Shown here piece by piece: positions 16,296 through 25,824 of a DNA stretch of 64,000 nt (the stretch's first letter is position 1; each line of letters opens with the position of its first letter). The notes beneath the pieces are model-generated. The model saw only the letters and a list, made by a program, of their open reading frames with translations, made no database searches and was not told the DNA's origin. A program made the translations under genes and the position numbers. The DNA is taken from the NCBI RefSeq assembly GCF_024345495.1, contig NZ_JAGQBF010000009.1, positions 1-64,000 of the forward strand, given 5' to 3'. Source of the stretch: Synechococcus sp. RedBA-s. Lineage in GTDB: Bacteria > Cyanobacteriota > Cyanobacteriia > PCC-6307 > Cyanobiaceae.

Positions 16296-16976
16296 TCAGC
16301 CTGGCGCAGACCTGCTGAAACCGTCGCCTGACGCGGGCGCGCAATCGGCCGGGGTGTTGGCATTGAGCAGCTGCGCGGGATCAAGGTTCACGGCGCAGAC
16401 GCAACGGGTCTGCTCCAGCCAGCGCAGCAGGCTGCGGCCGCCCCGGCCGGTGAAGGCCTCCGCCGCCGCCCGGTTGGAGGGGGTGGCCGGATAGAGGCCC
16501 AGCAGGGGCTGCAGTCGGTGGCCATCATGGGCCAGGTGAATGGTGTCGGGATCGAAGCCGGCTTCGGCAGCGGCCACCAGGGCCCTCAGGCTCTCCAGCT
16601 GCAGGCGGGGCATGTCCACCGGTGCGAGCAGCAGGCGCTGGCCAGGGTGGAGCGCCATCAGCCGGGTGAGTGCCAACAGGGGACCCTCCCGGGGCGGCGG
16701 CTCCAGCAGCACCTCGATCTCCAGCCCGAGCTGCCGGTTCAACTCATGGGCCAGCCGGCCGTGGGAGCGATGGCGGCTCACCAGGGTGAGGGGTGCTCCG
16801 AGGCCAGCGAGCAGCTGCAGGGCCCGCTCCAACCAGGTCCCACCTTGGGGGTGGGGCAGCAGGGCCTTGTCGGTGCCCATGCGACGGCTGTCGCCACCGC
16901 TGAGCAGGCAGGCCCGCAGGGGGGCCGGCTGCGGCCTGGGGTCAAGGCGCAACGGGCCTGCAGCTGCTCCGCTCAT
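16296..16976 (-). CDS. mobA: Molybdenum cofactor guanylyltransferase
   Basis: A 226-residue nucleotidyltransferase that adds GMP to molybdopterin to give the MGD form used by nitrate reductase. The N-terminal motif LLSGGDSRRMGTDKALL is the GTP-binding LxGGxSxRMGxDK signature, and LLAPVDMPRL holds the metal-binding Asp. It lies directly upstream of moaA on the same strand, with overlap or close coupling. The nearest users are NarB (18-20 kb) and the FdhF-like enzyme (7.5-9.8 kb). It is a little longer at the N-terminus than the minimal family, with a Pro-rich lead. Confidence 0.9.
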   Translation of the reverse strand: MSGAAAGPLRLDPRPQPAPLRACLLSGGDSRRMGTDKALLPHPQGGTWLERALQLLAGLGAPLTLVSRHRSHGRLAHELNRQLGLEIEVLLEPPPREGPLLALTRLMALHPGQRLLLAPVDMPRLQLESLRALVAAAEAGFDPDTIHLAHDGHRLQPLLGLYPATPSNRAAAEAFTGRGGRSLLRWLEQTRCVCAVNLDPAQLLNANTPADCAPASGDGFSRSAPG

Positions 16977-17015
16977 CCTGGAACTGAAGCACGCTGGCGA
17001 CCTCCACTTCCGCGC

Positions 17016-17615
17016 TCAGTGGTTGGCGAAGGGACCCTCCTTCATCATCCGCGCCGAGACCTTCTTCTCCGGATCCACACCGGCGAAGGTGGGTGGCAGC
17101 CAGACCCTCACCACCATCAGCAGGGCCATGGTGATCAGGAACATGCAGACCGCCAGGATCTGGTGCCAGTCGGTTTCGAGCACACCATTCACAATCACTT
17201 CCCGCAGCACCGACACGATCGCGATCTCCACCGACACACCGATCGACACCCTCTGCTCCTGCAGATAAATGATCAGCAGGCGGAACAATTCCACCAGGAT
17301 CAGGATGAAGAGGATGTCGGCGGTGATGGCATGGAACTGCGGCGCCATCAGCAGCGTTGAAAAGAGGATGCGCATCTGCAACACCATCACGCAGAACAGG
17401 CCCACGCAGAGAGACACCGCGATCAGGTCCTGAATCGCTTCCAGCGACTGAACGATCTGGACACGGCGGAACTGCTGGTACCAGCGCACCTCGCCGGGTA
17501 ATGGCGTACCTGAACCGATCGAGGCCGGCAACGGTTCGGCGTGGGCGGGTTGCTGATCGACGCTGATCGGCTCAGCGGTGGTGGTGGGAGTGACTGTTGG
17601 GGTGGGTGAACTCAC
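17016..17615 (-). CDS. PsiE-like membrane protein
   Basis: A 199-residue protein with a hydrophilic N-terminus of about 60 residues and four hydrophobic helices in a pattern seen in the phosphate-starvation-inducible PsiE family (LFILILVELFRLLIIYLQEQ in the middle). Members sit in the inner membrane and have no proven function. The GTG at 17615 is the only start that keeps all four helices with a lead. It lies 157 bp from the divergent narB gene, so the two could share a control region, and 39 bp upstream of mobA on the same strand. Confidence 0.75.
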   Translation of the reverse strand: MSSPTPTVTPTTTAEPISVDQQPAHAEPLPASIGSGTPLPGEVRWYQQFRRVQIVQSLEAIQDLIAVSLCVGLFCVMVLQMRILFSTLLMAPQFHAITADILFILILVELFRLLIIYLQEQRVSIGVSVEIAIVSVLREVIVNGVLETDWHQILAVCMFLITMALLMVVRVWLPPTFAGVDPEKKVSARMMKEGPFANH

Positions 17616-17772
17616 GGTGAATCGGGCTCAGCGATCGGGGATCTGTGGGCGAACCTTAGGCGGCACGATTCTTATGGGTCAACCAGTGAATGATGAGATT
17701 TGCTGATTGGCGCCATAGGCTCCTACTCTCGCGTCCGCGTCTAACCCCAGCCAGCACAAGCGATGGGAGAGC

Positions 17773-19974
17773 ATGGAGTTCGGCTCCCCTTGCACCACCT
17801 GCCCAGTGCCCGCTCCCGCCAAGGCTCAGTGCCCCTACTGCGGAGTCGGCTGTGGCCTGGAGCTCAAACCACCGGCGGCGAACACCACCACCAACAGCAA
17901 CAACCAACCAGACAGCCCAGCCGCCAGCGCTGCGATCTGGTCGGTGCGGGGGGACCGGCAGCATCCCTCCTCCCTTGGCCAGGTGTGCGTGAAGGGGGCC
18001 ACGGTGGCCGAGACCCTGGACCGCAATCGCCTGAGCACACCCTTGTGGCGAGAGCAGCGCGACCAGCCCTTTGAGGCCATCAGCTGGGAGCGGGCCTTCA
18101 CGATTCTGGTGGAGAGGATCCAGGCGATCCAGGCGGAGCGGGGATCCAGCGCCATCGCGATGTACGGCTCTGGCCAGTTCCTCACCGAGGACTACTACGT
18201 CGCCAACAAACTGATCAAAGGGGCCCTGGGCACGAACAATTTCGATGCCAATTCACGGCTGTGCATGAGTTCCGCGGTGTCGGGCTACAAGCTCAGCCTG
18301 GGCTCCGATGGCCCCCCCTGCTGCTACGACGACCTCGACCTGGCCGAGACGGTGGTGCTGATCGGCACCAACACGGCCGAGTGCCATCCCGTGCTGTTCC
18401 AGCGGCTGCTCAAGCGCAAGCGCCGCCAGAAAGAGGCGCTGCAACTTGTCGTTATTGATCCCCGTGCCACCGCCACCAGCGATGTGGCCGACCTGCATCT
18501 GGCCATCCGCCCAGGCACCGATCTGGCGCTGCTGCACGGGGTGGGCCATCTGCTGCTGGAACGGGGTGCCGTTGACCCTGAGCGGGTGGCGGCCACGGCC
18601 GACGGCTTCGCGGAGCTGGCGGCCCTCTGGGCCGGCTGGACACCGGAGAAGGTCTGCGCCCTGTGCGGAATCGAGGAGAAGGCGCTGCGACACCTGGCGG
18701 CGCTCTGGGCCGCCAGCTCCGGGGTGCTCAGCCTCTGGTCGATGGGGGTGAACCAGAGTGTGGAGGGCACCGCCACCGTGGCGGGGATCATCAATCTGCA
18801 TCTGGTCAGCGGCCAGATCGGCAGACCCGGCGCCGGACCCTTCTCGCTCACCGGGCAGCCCAATGCCATGGGCGGACGGGAAGCCGGCGGTCTGGCCGCA
18901 CTGCTGCCTGGCTACCGCTCGATCCATGAGGCCAGTCACCGCGCCGCGATCGAGCAGCACTGGGGCTTTCCTGCCGGGGCGATCTCCGAGCGGGATGGCC
19001 TCTCGGTGTGGGAGCAGATCGAGGCGATGGAACGCGGCGAGCTGGACCTGTGGTGGGTGGCGGCCACCAACCCGCTGGTGAGCCTGCCCTGGCTGGATCG
19101 GGTGCGCCAGGCAGTGGCCCGCTGCCCCCTGGTGGTGCTGAGCGAGGCCTACGCGGGCACCGAAACCGAAGCGGTGGCCCACCTCGTGCTGCCGGCCGCC
19201 CAGTGGAGCGAAAAGGAGGGCGTGATGACCAACTCGGAGCGCCGGGTCACCCTGTCCCAGGCGTTCCGGAAGCCCCCGGGCGAAGCCCGTCCCGACTGGT
19301 CCATCTTCGCGGAGCTGGGCCGCCGGCTGGGCTTTGGCCAGCAGTTCGCCTACGGCTCCTCAGCTGAGGTCTACGCCGAGTTCGCTGCGATCACCGCCGG
19401 GCGGGTTTGCGACCACAGCGGACTCAGCCACGGCCTGCTGGCCGAGCACGGGCCCCAGCAATGGCCGTTCCCGGCAGGCACCGCTCCGGGGGGCGGCCAG
19501 GCGCGACTGCACACCCAGGGCGTCTATCCCACCGCCAACGGCAAGGCCCGCCTGGTGGCCCAGCAACCCCTGGGGCTGGGGGAGCCGCCGGATGACAGCT
19601 TCCCTCTGGTGCTGACGGTGGGTCGATACCTCGGCCACTGGCACACCATGACCCGCACCGCCCATGTGGAGCGGGTGTGCCGCAGCCACCCGGAACCCCT
19701 GCTGGAGATCCACCCGGCCGACGCCGAGCGCTGCAACCTCGACGATGGCGGTCTGGCCAGGGTGAGCTCCCGCCGCGGCGGTCTGACCGTGAAGGTGCAG
19801 ATCAGCGATCGGATTCGCCCAGGCACGGTGTTCCTGCCGATGCACTGGGGGGCCGCCCAGGAGCAGGCCTGCGAGGCCAACCGGCTGATGCATGCCCTGG
19901 GCTGCCCGATCTCGAAGCAACCCGAACTCAAGGCGGCAGCCGTACAGGTGGAGCGAGCTGAGAGAGCCGACTGA
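17773..19974 (+). CDS. narB: Assimilatory ferredoxin-nitrate reductase
   Basis: This 733-residue enzyme reduces nitrate to nitrite with electrons from ferredoxin. The N-terminus holds the 4Fe-4S motif with Cys20, Cys23, Cys27 (CPYCGVGC) and Cys72 (QVCVKGA). Mo-bis-MGD blocks follow, including SRLCMSSAVSGYK, where the Cys lies in the position of the NapA/NarB molybdenum ligand, and GRPGAGPFSLTGQPNAMGGR. There is no signal peptide, as expected for a cytoplasmic enzyme. It ends 3 bp from the end of the convergent Crp-type regulator gene. NarM, MoaA and MobA in the same window support its maturation. Confidence 0.95.
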   Translation: MEFGSPCTTCPVPAPAKAQCPYCGVGCGLELKPPAANTTTNSNNQPDSPAASAAIWSVRGDRQHPSSLGQVCVKGATVAETLDRNRLSTPLWREQRDQPFEAISWERAFTILVERIQAIQAERGSSAIAMYGSGQFLTEDYYVANKLIKGALGTNNFDANSRLCMSSAVSGYKLSLGSDGPPCCYDDLDLAETVVLIGTNTAECHPVLFQRLLKRKRRQKEALQLVVIDPRATATSDVADLHLAIRPGTDLALLHGVGHLLLERGAVDPERVAATADGFAELAALWAGWTPEKVCALCGIEEKALRHLAALWAASSGVLSLWSMGVNQSVEGTATVAGIINLHLVSGQIGRPGAGPFSLTGQPNAMGGREAGGLAALLPGYRSIHEASHRAAIEQHWGFPAGAISERDGLSVWEQIEAMERGELDLWWVAATNPLVSLPWLDRVRQAVARCPLVVLSEAYAGTETEAVAHLVLPAAQWSEKEGVMTNSERRVTLSQAFRKPPGEARPDWSIFAELGRRLGFGQQFAYGSSAEVYAEFAAITAGRVCDHSGLSHGLLAEHGPQQWPFPAGTAPGGGQARLHTQGVYPTANGKARLVAQQPLGLGEPPDDSFPLVLTVGRYLGHWHTMTRTAHVERVCRSHPEPLLEIHPADAERCNLDDGGLARVSSRRGGLTVKVQISDRIRPGTVFLPMHWGAAQEQACEANRLMHALGCPISKQPELKAAAVQVERAERAD

Positions 19975-19977
19975 GGC

Positions 19978-20580
19978 TCAGCCGATCGGCAGCATGGCCT
20001 CCACCAGCTCGGGCGAGAGGCGCAGGACGGGGGGGCCACTGCCGGCGGGATGGTCGTCCACCAATCCCGACTGACGCAACCGCGAAAACATTTTAGTGAC
20101 GGTGACGCGGGTGTTGCCGATCAACTCGGCCAGGCGCTCGTGGGTGATCCGGATCGGCAGTTCGTACCAGAGGCCACTGCGCCGCCCCAGCCGCTCCACC
20201 AGCAGGGTGAGCAGCGCCCTCAGGCGCTTTTCCGTGTCCGGGTGGTGGCGGATCATCAGCAACTCCAAGGTCCAGGTGCTGAGGTCTGTGAGATCGTGCA
20301 GAGCCTCGGTTCGCTCCACCCGCTCGATCTGCACCTGGGTGAGGGCTTCAAGGCCCACCCAGTCGCGGCGAAGGGCGAGGGCATCGCAGACATCACCGGG
20401 CTGGAGAAAGCCGATCGTGATCTCCTGGCCCGCGGAGGCCAGCAGAAACACCCGCAGGATGCCGGAGAGGACCCGCATCGGCGAGGTGGCGGCAGCGTGA
20501 CCACCATCAAGCAGCAGGGTCTGACCAACGGCCATCGACAGCTGGCAGAAGGACTGATGAACCGGAAGGGCTGTCCTCAC
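19978..20580 (-). CDS. Crp/Fnr-family regulator of the nrt operon
   Basis: A 200-residue protein with an N-terminal cyclic-nucleotide-binding-like barrel (residues about 15-110) and a C-terminal winged helix-turn-helix (ITHERLAELIGNTRVTVTKM, about 143-162). It is shorter and more diverged than NtcA, and the effector-contact residues of Crp are not evident. The GTG at 20580 overlaps the stop of nrtD (GTGA), so it is the last gene of nrtABCD. That position suggests a local regulator of nitrogen or nitrate genes; the recognised site and ligand are unknown. It is not likely to be NtcA itself. Confidence 0.82.
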   Translation of the reverse strand: MRTALPVHQSFCQLSMAVGQTLLLDGGHAAATSPMRVLSGILRVFLLASAGQEITIGFLQPGDVCDALALRRDWVGLEALTQVQIERVERTEALHDLTDLSTWTLELLMIRHHPDTEKRLRALLTLLVERLGRRSGLWYELPIRITHERLAELIGNTRVTVTKMFSRLRQSGLVDDHPAGSGPPVLRLSPELVEAMLPIG

Positions 20581-21416
20581 GTGTCGTCGTGGGCGAAACG
20601 GCGGTAGAGAAAATCAAGGGCGCGGTTGCGGTAGTCGAAGTATTCGGGAAGCTCCATCAGCCGGGCGCGATCGCGGGGCTGTGGAAAGGGAAGGTCAAGG
20701 ATTTCGCCGATCTTCGCCGCCGGTCCATTGGTCATCATCACCACCCGATCCGCCAGGAACAGGGCCTCATCGATGTCATGGGTGATCATCAAGACGGTGA
20801 CCTTGTGCTCGGCCCAGATCTTGATCAGCTCTTCCTGAAGCTCCTCCCTGGTGATCGGATCAAGGGCGCCGAACGGTTCATCGAGCACCAGCACCTTGGG
20901 TTGCAGGGCCAGGGCCCGGGCGATCGACACCCGCTGCTTCATGCCACCGGAGAGGCTCCCTGGCTTCTTGGCGGCGGCTTCGGTGAGACCCACCATGGCG
21001 AGGTGCTTGTCGACCAGGGCCTTGGCCTGGCCGTTGCGCTTGAGCTCGGGAAAGACGTTATTCACTGCCAGGGCGATGTTGTCGTAGGCCGAGAGCCAGG
21101 GCAGCAGGCAGTAGTTCTGAAACACCACCATGCGATCGGGGCCGGGCTCCACGATCGGCTGCGACTCCAGCCGCACCTGGCCGCTGGTGGGCTCGCGAAA
21201 GCCGGAGACCATATCGAGCAAGGTGGACTTACCGCACCCGGAGTGGCCGATTACGCAGACGAACTCGCCTTCGCGCACCTCCAGGTGCACATCATCGAGA
21301 ACGGTGTAGGGGCCTTTGGGTGTGGGATACACCTTCGAGACGCCATCGATCACCAGGAACGGCTCCGATTCCTGGTTGGTGGCTGCGGCTGAGGTGGTGG
21401 AGGGGAGGGTCTGCAT
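20577..21416 (-). CDS. nrtD: Nitrate ABC transporter ATPase
   Basis: A 279-residue ABC ATPase that powers nitrate/nitrite uptake with NrtB and NrtC. Walker A is [11 protein letters not shown], the signature is LSGGMKQR and Walker B is [12 protein letters not shown], followed by the switch His in MITHDIDEAL. It has no substrate-binding-like extension, unlike NrtC. It begins 20 bp after the stop of nrtC and overlaps the regulator gene at its end. Confidence 0.93.
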   Translation of the reverse strand: MQTLPSTTSAAATNQESEPFLVIDGVSKVYPTPKGPYTVLDDVHLEVREGEFVCVIGHSGCGKSTLLDMVSGFREPTSGQVRLESQPIVEPGPDRMVVFQNYCLLPWLSAYDNIALAVNNVFPELKRNGQAKALVDKHLAMVGLTEAAAKKPGSLSGGMKQRVSIARALALQPKVLVLDEPFGALDPITREELQEELIKIWAEHKVTVLMITHDIDEALFLADRVVMMTNGPAAKIGEILDLPFPQPRDRARLMELPEYFDYRNRALDFLYRRFAHDDT

Positions 21417-21436
21417 CGGTTGGAAGGAGGGGAGTC

Positions 21437-23464
21437 TCAGCGCAGCGGTGCAGCGGGCTCGAGGGTGGTGGGTCGCTCGGGCAGCGCAATCGTTTCGTAG
21501 CGGATGGCCCTGGAGGCCTGCAGATGCCTGAGATAGGCCATCGGATCACTGGGGTCGAGGGGCTGGTTCTCGAACAACGGCACAGGCAGAAGCCGGTGGC
21601 CATTGGCGCTGGGCTCGGGCGCCAGTTCGGCGCTGGCCTGGGCGAAGAGATCGGGGCGTTGAACGCGGCTCAGCACCTCGCTCCAGTTCTCGGGGAACGC
21701 GGTGATGCCCCAGCGGGCCAGCTGGGTGAGGATCCAGAGACCATCGCCGCCATTGGGGGCATTGACCTGGGCACCGTGGAACTGGTTGAAGTCCGGGATC
21801 AGCGCCGGCTCGGCGGTGCCACGGTCGTAGGGATCCACCAGCCCTGGCCGGATCGTGGCCAGCTCGGTGCCCACGTACTCGCGGCGGGCGAGCAGTTCAG
21901 CCACCTCGGCGCGATTGGCGGGGTCCTGGCAGTAGCGGCAGGCTTCCAGCAGTGCCTTGATCAGAGCCTGATGGGTGCGGGGATGGGCTGCGGCCCAGTC
22001 TTCGCGAACCCCCAGCACCTTTTCGCAGTGGCCGGGCCAGAGCTCACTGTCGGTGGCGATCACCGTGCCCAGCTGCAGCTGAACAGCCCGGGTGTTCCAG
22101 GGCTCCCCGACGCAGAAGCCATCGATGGTGCCCGCCTTGAGGGTGGCCACCATCTGGGGCGGGGGGATCACGATCAGGCTGACGTCGCGCTCGGGATCAA
22201 TTCCGGCCGAAGCCAGCCAGGCCCGCAGGATCAGGTTGTGCATCGACGCCAGATGCACCATGGCCAGGACCGGCTTGCGCTCGGGGTGGGCCGCGATCCA
22301 GGCCTTGAAATCGGCGAGGCTGTGCACACCGGCGTCGTGGAAGCGGCGATGCAGGGTGATGGCGTTGCCGTTGCGCGAGAGAGTGAGCGCCGTGACCAAG
22401 GCCAGCGGCGGCTTGCCCTGGGCGCCGAGGGTGATGGCCAAGGGCATGCCGGCCACCATCTGAGCTCCGTCGGTTACCCCCTCGCGCAGGTCGGTCTCCA
22501 GGGTTTTCCAGTTGCTCTCACGCCGCAGACTGACCTGATCCAGGCCGTGCTTGGCGAAGAATCCCTTCTCGCTGGCCACCACCAAAGGGGCACAGTCGGT
22601 GAGGGGGATGAAGCCGAGGCTGAGGTTGACCTTCTCCAGATCGTTGGCGGCGATGGCGGCCGAGGGATTCAGCCGCTGCTTGCGGGCCTGCTTCTGCTGG
22701 GTGAGGAACTGGACCACCTCACCGCGCAGGCTGTAATAGCCCGGATCCTCCACCACAGTGAGGTGGGTGCGCGGGCGTGCCATCGGCACGTCGAGGATCT
22801 GACCGATGTAGGCCTCGGGGCCATTGGTCATCAGCACCACCCGATCGGAGAGCAGCAAGGCTTCATCCACATCGTGGGTGACCATCACCGTAGTGACCTT
22901 GGCCTCCTCGCAGATGCGCATCAGTTGCTCCTGGAGATTGCCCCGGGTGAGGGCATCGAGAGCCCCGAAAGGTTCATCGAGCAACAGCAGCTTGGGGCGC
23001 AGGGCCAGGGCCCGGGCAATCGCCACCCGCTGCTTCATTCCCCCGGAGATCTCACTAGGAAACTTGTCGGCAGCGGCATTGAGACCCACCAACTTGATGT
23101 TGTAGTCGATGATGGATTCGCGCTCCTCTTTGCTGGAGCCCCGCATCACATTATCGACCGCCAGAGCGATGTTCTGACGGACCGTTTTCCAGGGCAGCAG
23201 AGAGTAGTTCTGGAACACCACCATCCGGTCGGGCCCGGGCTCGGTGACCTCACGCCCAGCCATCAGAATCCCGCCTTCGCTGGCTCTGGTGAGGCCAGCG
23301 AGCAGGTTGAGCAGCGTGGACTTGCCGCAACCGGAGTGACCCACCAGGGAGAGAAACTCTCCCTCAGCCACGTTCAGGAAAATGTCCTTGAGCGCCACAT
23401 AGGTACTGCCATCCTGCATGGGAAAGCTCTGTGTGACGTTGTCAACTGTGAACAGAGATGGCAT
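21437..23464 (-). CDS. nrtC: Nitrate ABC transporter ATPase fused to a binding domain
   Basis: A two-domain protein of 675 residues. The N-terminal 250 residues are an ABC ATPase ([31 protein letters not shown]). After a linker, the rest resembles the nitrate-binding protein NrtA ([20 protein letters not shown]) without a signal peptide. In cyanobacteria this cytoplasmic domain is known to down-regulate uptake when ammonium is present. The ATG at 23464 is preferred to the TTG at 23470, which would overlap nrtB. All active-site motifs are intact. Confidence 0.95.
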   Translation of the reverse strand: MPSLFTVDNVTQSFPMQDGSTYVALKDIFLNVAEGEFLSLVGHSGCGKSTLLNLLAGLTRASEGGILMAGREVTEPGPDRMVVFQNYSLLPWKTVRQNIALAVDNVMRGSSKEERESIIDYNIKLVGLNAAADKFPSEISGGMKQRVAIARALALRPKLLLLDEPFGALDALTRGNLQEQLMRICEEAKVTTVMVTHDVDEALLLSDRVVLMTNGPEAYIGQILDVPMARPRTHLTVVEDPGYYSLRGEVVQFLTQQKQARKQRLNPSAAIAANDLEKVNLSLGFIPLTDCAPLVVASEKGFFAKHGLDQVSLRRESNWKTLETDLREGVTDGAQMVAGMPLAITLGAQGKPPLALVTALTLSRNGNAITLHRRFHDAGVHSLADFKAWIAAHPERKPVLAMVHLASMHNLILRAWLASAGIDPERDVSLIVIPPPQMVATLKAGTIDGFCVGEPWNTRAVQLQLGTVIATDSELWPGHCEKVLGVREDWAAAHPRTHQALIKALLEACRYCQDPANRAEVAELLARREYVGTELATIRPGLVDPYDRGTAEPALIPDFNQFHGAQVNAPNGGDGLWILTQLARWGITAFPENWSEVLSRVQRPDLFAQASAELAPEPSANGHRLLPVPLFENQPLDPSDPMAYLRHLQASRAIRYETIALPERPTTLEPAAPLR

Positions 23465-23466
23465 GA

Positions 23467-24300
23467 TCAATGCCCTCCACCACTCATCTTCCAGCCGACA
23501 AAGGCGACCATGCGGTCGAGGGCGAGGCCCACAAGGCCGACATAAACAATCGCCAGGATAATCTGGCTTGAACTGGAGTCGCCGCCAGCATTATAAGCGT
23601 CCCAGATGAAGTAGCCGATCCCGCCATCGGCTTTGAGCATTTCTGCGGCCACGATGGCCAGCCAAGCCAGACCGATTGCAATCCTTAGACCAGTAAAAAC
23701 ATACGGGACCGTGGACGGGATCACGATTTCACGGATGTAGGCACTTTTACTAAGCTTCAATACTCTGGCAACATTCGTATAATCCTGGGGAATTTGGCGG
23801 ATTCCCACAGCCGTATTGATAATGATTGGCCAGATGGCGGTGATGAAGATCACGAAAACAGCTGACGTATTCGCGTCCTGGAACAGCATCAGAGCGATGG
23901 GGAACCAGGCGAGCGGGGGAACTGTCCGCAACACCTGAATGACAGGATCAAAGCCTTTACCGATGAAACGGTTCAGGCCGAGCAACCCACCAATTGCTAT
24001 GCCTACAACAGCTGAAAGAACGTAGCCAATTCCGACACGCTGCAACGAAATCAGGATTTGCCAGCCCAGCCCTTTGCTGGTGCCGCCGTCATCGAAAAAT
24101 GGCTGACTGATGTAGGGATCCCAGGTGTCGATCAGCACATTGATTGGTCCTGGCAATCGCGCGACTCCAAGCAAGCCGGAGAGCAGTTGCCAAAGGAGAA
24201 GGAAGGCACCGATACAGACCAGATAAGGCAGAAAGCCTTTGAGCAGGGCCGATCGGCGTGATCGAGGATGGCGCCTTCCGGCGGCGGCTGTGAGAGTCAT
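23467..24300 (-). CDS. nrtB: Nitrate ABC transporter permease
   Basis: A 277-residue inner-membrane permease with about six helices and the EAA-type loop region (PLAWFPIALMLF) of binding-protein-dependent transporters. It forms the channel for nitrate and nitrite with NrtC and NrtD. It starts 24 bp after nrtA and its stop is 2 bp from the nrtC start. The second half of the gene is AT-richer than its neighbours. Confidence 0.94.
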   Translation of the reverse strand: MTLTAAAGRRHPRSRRSALLKGFLPYLVCIGAFLLLWQLLSGLLGVARLPGPINVLIDTWDPYISQPFFDDGGTSKGLGWQILISLQRVGIGYVLSAVVGIAIGGLLGLNRFIGKGFDPVIQVLRTVPPLAWFPIALMLFQDANTSAVFVIFITAIWPIIINTAVGIRQIPQDYTNVARVLKLSKSAYIREIVIPSTVPYVFTGLRIAIGLAWLAIVAAEMLKADGGIGYFIWDAYNAGGDSSSSQIILAIVYVGLVGLALDRMVAFVGWKMSGGGH

Positions 24301-24324
24301 GGAGTCAGCTCAGGTCAGTTCAGT

Positions 24325-25632
24325 TCAGGCCAGGGCTTTGATCTTCAGGGCGTCGAGGTATGCCTTGGGATTCTCGGGATCGAAGACCACGCCATCGAAG
24401 AAGGTTTCCTTGCCGCGGGAATCACTGGCCGGGATCGCCTTCTCCTGGCCGATGGCCTTAGCGGCCTCCTTCCAGATATCGGCCCGGTTCACCTTGTTCA
24501 CCAGCGCATCGATGTCGGTACTGGCCGGCAGATAGCCCCAGCGGATATCTTCAACCACGAACCACTGGTCGTGGCTCTTGTAGGGGAAGGAGGCGCTATT
24601 CTCCCAGAAGCGCATCTTGAACGGGCTATTCTTCACCACCCGGCCATCGCCGTAGTCCACATCACCTGCCAAGCGGGGACGGATGTCTTTGACAGACGCT
24701 TTGATGTACTTGTCCTTGGCGAGGATCGCGCACATCTCATCAAGGTTGGCGGGATCGTCGCACCACATCTGGGCTTCCAGAACGCCCTGCAGCAGGGCCT
24801 GGGTCGCCTTGGGGTTCTTCTCCACCCAGTCGGCCCGCATCGAGAAGGCCTTCTCCGGATGGAGCTTCCAGAACTCTCCGGTCTGGGCGGCTGTGTAGCC
24901 CAGCTTCTTGTTGACAAGCCGCTGGTTCCAGGGCTCGCCCACGCAGAACGTGTCCATGGTGCCGGTCTGCATGTTCGCCACCATCTGCGGTGGCGGAACC
25001 ACCACCAGGTCGGCTGACTTGTTGGGATCGATGCCGTTGGCCGACAGCCAGTAACGCATCCAAAGGTCATGGTTCCCGCCTGGGAATGTCACCGCTGCCT
25101 TGAACTTCTTGCCTTTCTCAGCAGCAACCGCAACGGCTGCCTCCAGGCCGGCCTTGTTGTCAATCGTGAGTTTGTTGGCCAGAAAGTCCTTGGAGACGGA
25201 GAAGCCCTGGCCCTGCAGGTTCAAGCGCGCCAGGGTCACCATCGGCAACGGCTGGTTGGACTTGGTGATCGTGCCTGCCGTGAGCAGCAGGGGCATCGGC
25301 GAAAGGATATGGGCACCGTCGATGCCACCGCCATCTGAACCCAGCTCCAGGTTGTCTCGGGTGGCCGCCCAGGAGGTCTGCTTCACCACCTTCACATCGG
25401 GCATGCCGTGCTTGGCGAAGAATCCCTTCTCCTTGGCGATGACCAAAGGGGCGCAGTCTGTGAGGGCAATGAACCCCAGGGTGGCCCCTTTCACCTCTGA
25501 ATCACTGGACCCGGAAGCGGCCGGAGCGGAAGTGGTTTCTGGCTTCTTACCACCGCAGGCACTCAACCAAACAGCACCTGCGGCCGTGCCGGCAGCGGTG
25601 ATGAGAAATCTGCGGCGTGAAAGATCTGACAT
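24325..25632 (-). CDS. nrtA: Nitrate/nitrite-binding lipoprotein
   Basis: A 435-residue substrate-binding protein. The ATG at 25632 gives a twin-arginine-like signal (SRRRFLITAAG) ending in a lipobox, LSAC, with the lipid-modified Cys26; the frame open to 25707 adds nothing typical. The mature part begins the family block [20 protein letters not shown], matched in the C-terminal domain of NrtC. It captures nitrate in the periplasm for NrtB. It heads the nrtABCD-regulator operon, with a possible NtcA site about 150 bp upstream. Confidence 0.95.
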   Translation of the reverse strand: MSDLSRRRFLITAAGTAAGAVWLSACGGKKPETTSAPAASGSSDSEVKGATLGFIALTDCAPLVIAKEKGFFAKHGMPDVKVVKQTSWAATRDNLELGSDGGGIDGAHILSPMPLLLTAGTITKSNQPLPMVTLARLNLQGQGFSVSKDFLANKLTIDNKAGLEAAVAVAAEKGKKFKAAVTFPGGNHDLWMRYWLSANGIDPNKSADLVVVPPPQMVANMQTGTMDTFCVGEPWNQRLVNKKLGYTAAQTGEFWKLHPEKAFSMRADWVEKNPKATQALLQGVLEAQMWCDDPANLDEMCAILAKDKYIKASVKDIRPRLAGDVDYGDGRVVKNSPFKMRFWENSASFPYKSHDQWFVVEDIRWGYLPASTDIDALVNKVNRADIWKEAAKAIGQEKAIPASDSRGKETFFDGVVFDPENPKAYLDALKIKALA

Positions 25633-25778
25633 GGAGCCTGGAACGGTTGGGGACAGTGTCGGGCTGCGACGAATCGCAATCCGGACGGGCTCCGCAATCA
25701 AGCGCACCGAACCGGGGGTGACGCTGGCGCTCAGGCTGACCAGCTCGCCTACATCATCACTAATGGCTACCTCTCGGG

Positions 25779-25792
25779 GTGTTTGTTGATAC
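25779..25792 (-). promoter_or_regulatory. Candidate NtcA site upstream of nrtA
   Basis: On the minus strand the sequence is GTATCAACAAACAC, which is GTA-N8-CAC and matches five of six conserved bases of the NtcA consensus GTA-N8-TAC. It lies in the 192-bp gap between narM and nrtA, in the orientation of nrtA. No convincing TAN3T -10 box was found 22-23 bp further on, so the call rests on the palindrome and the context alone. Confidence 0.35.
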
Positions 25793-25824
25793 CAACCAAA
25801 GGGTGTGACGAAGGTTCTCCACCC

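Noticed and set aside
21320-23545. A 741-codon plus-strand frame antisense to nrtC
   Set aside because: It mirrors the codon structure of nrtC in GC-rich DNA, lacks any recognisable domain and is covered by an intact, well-conserved gene on the other strand.
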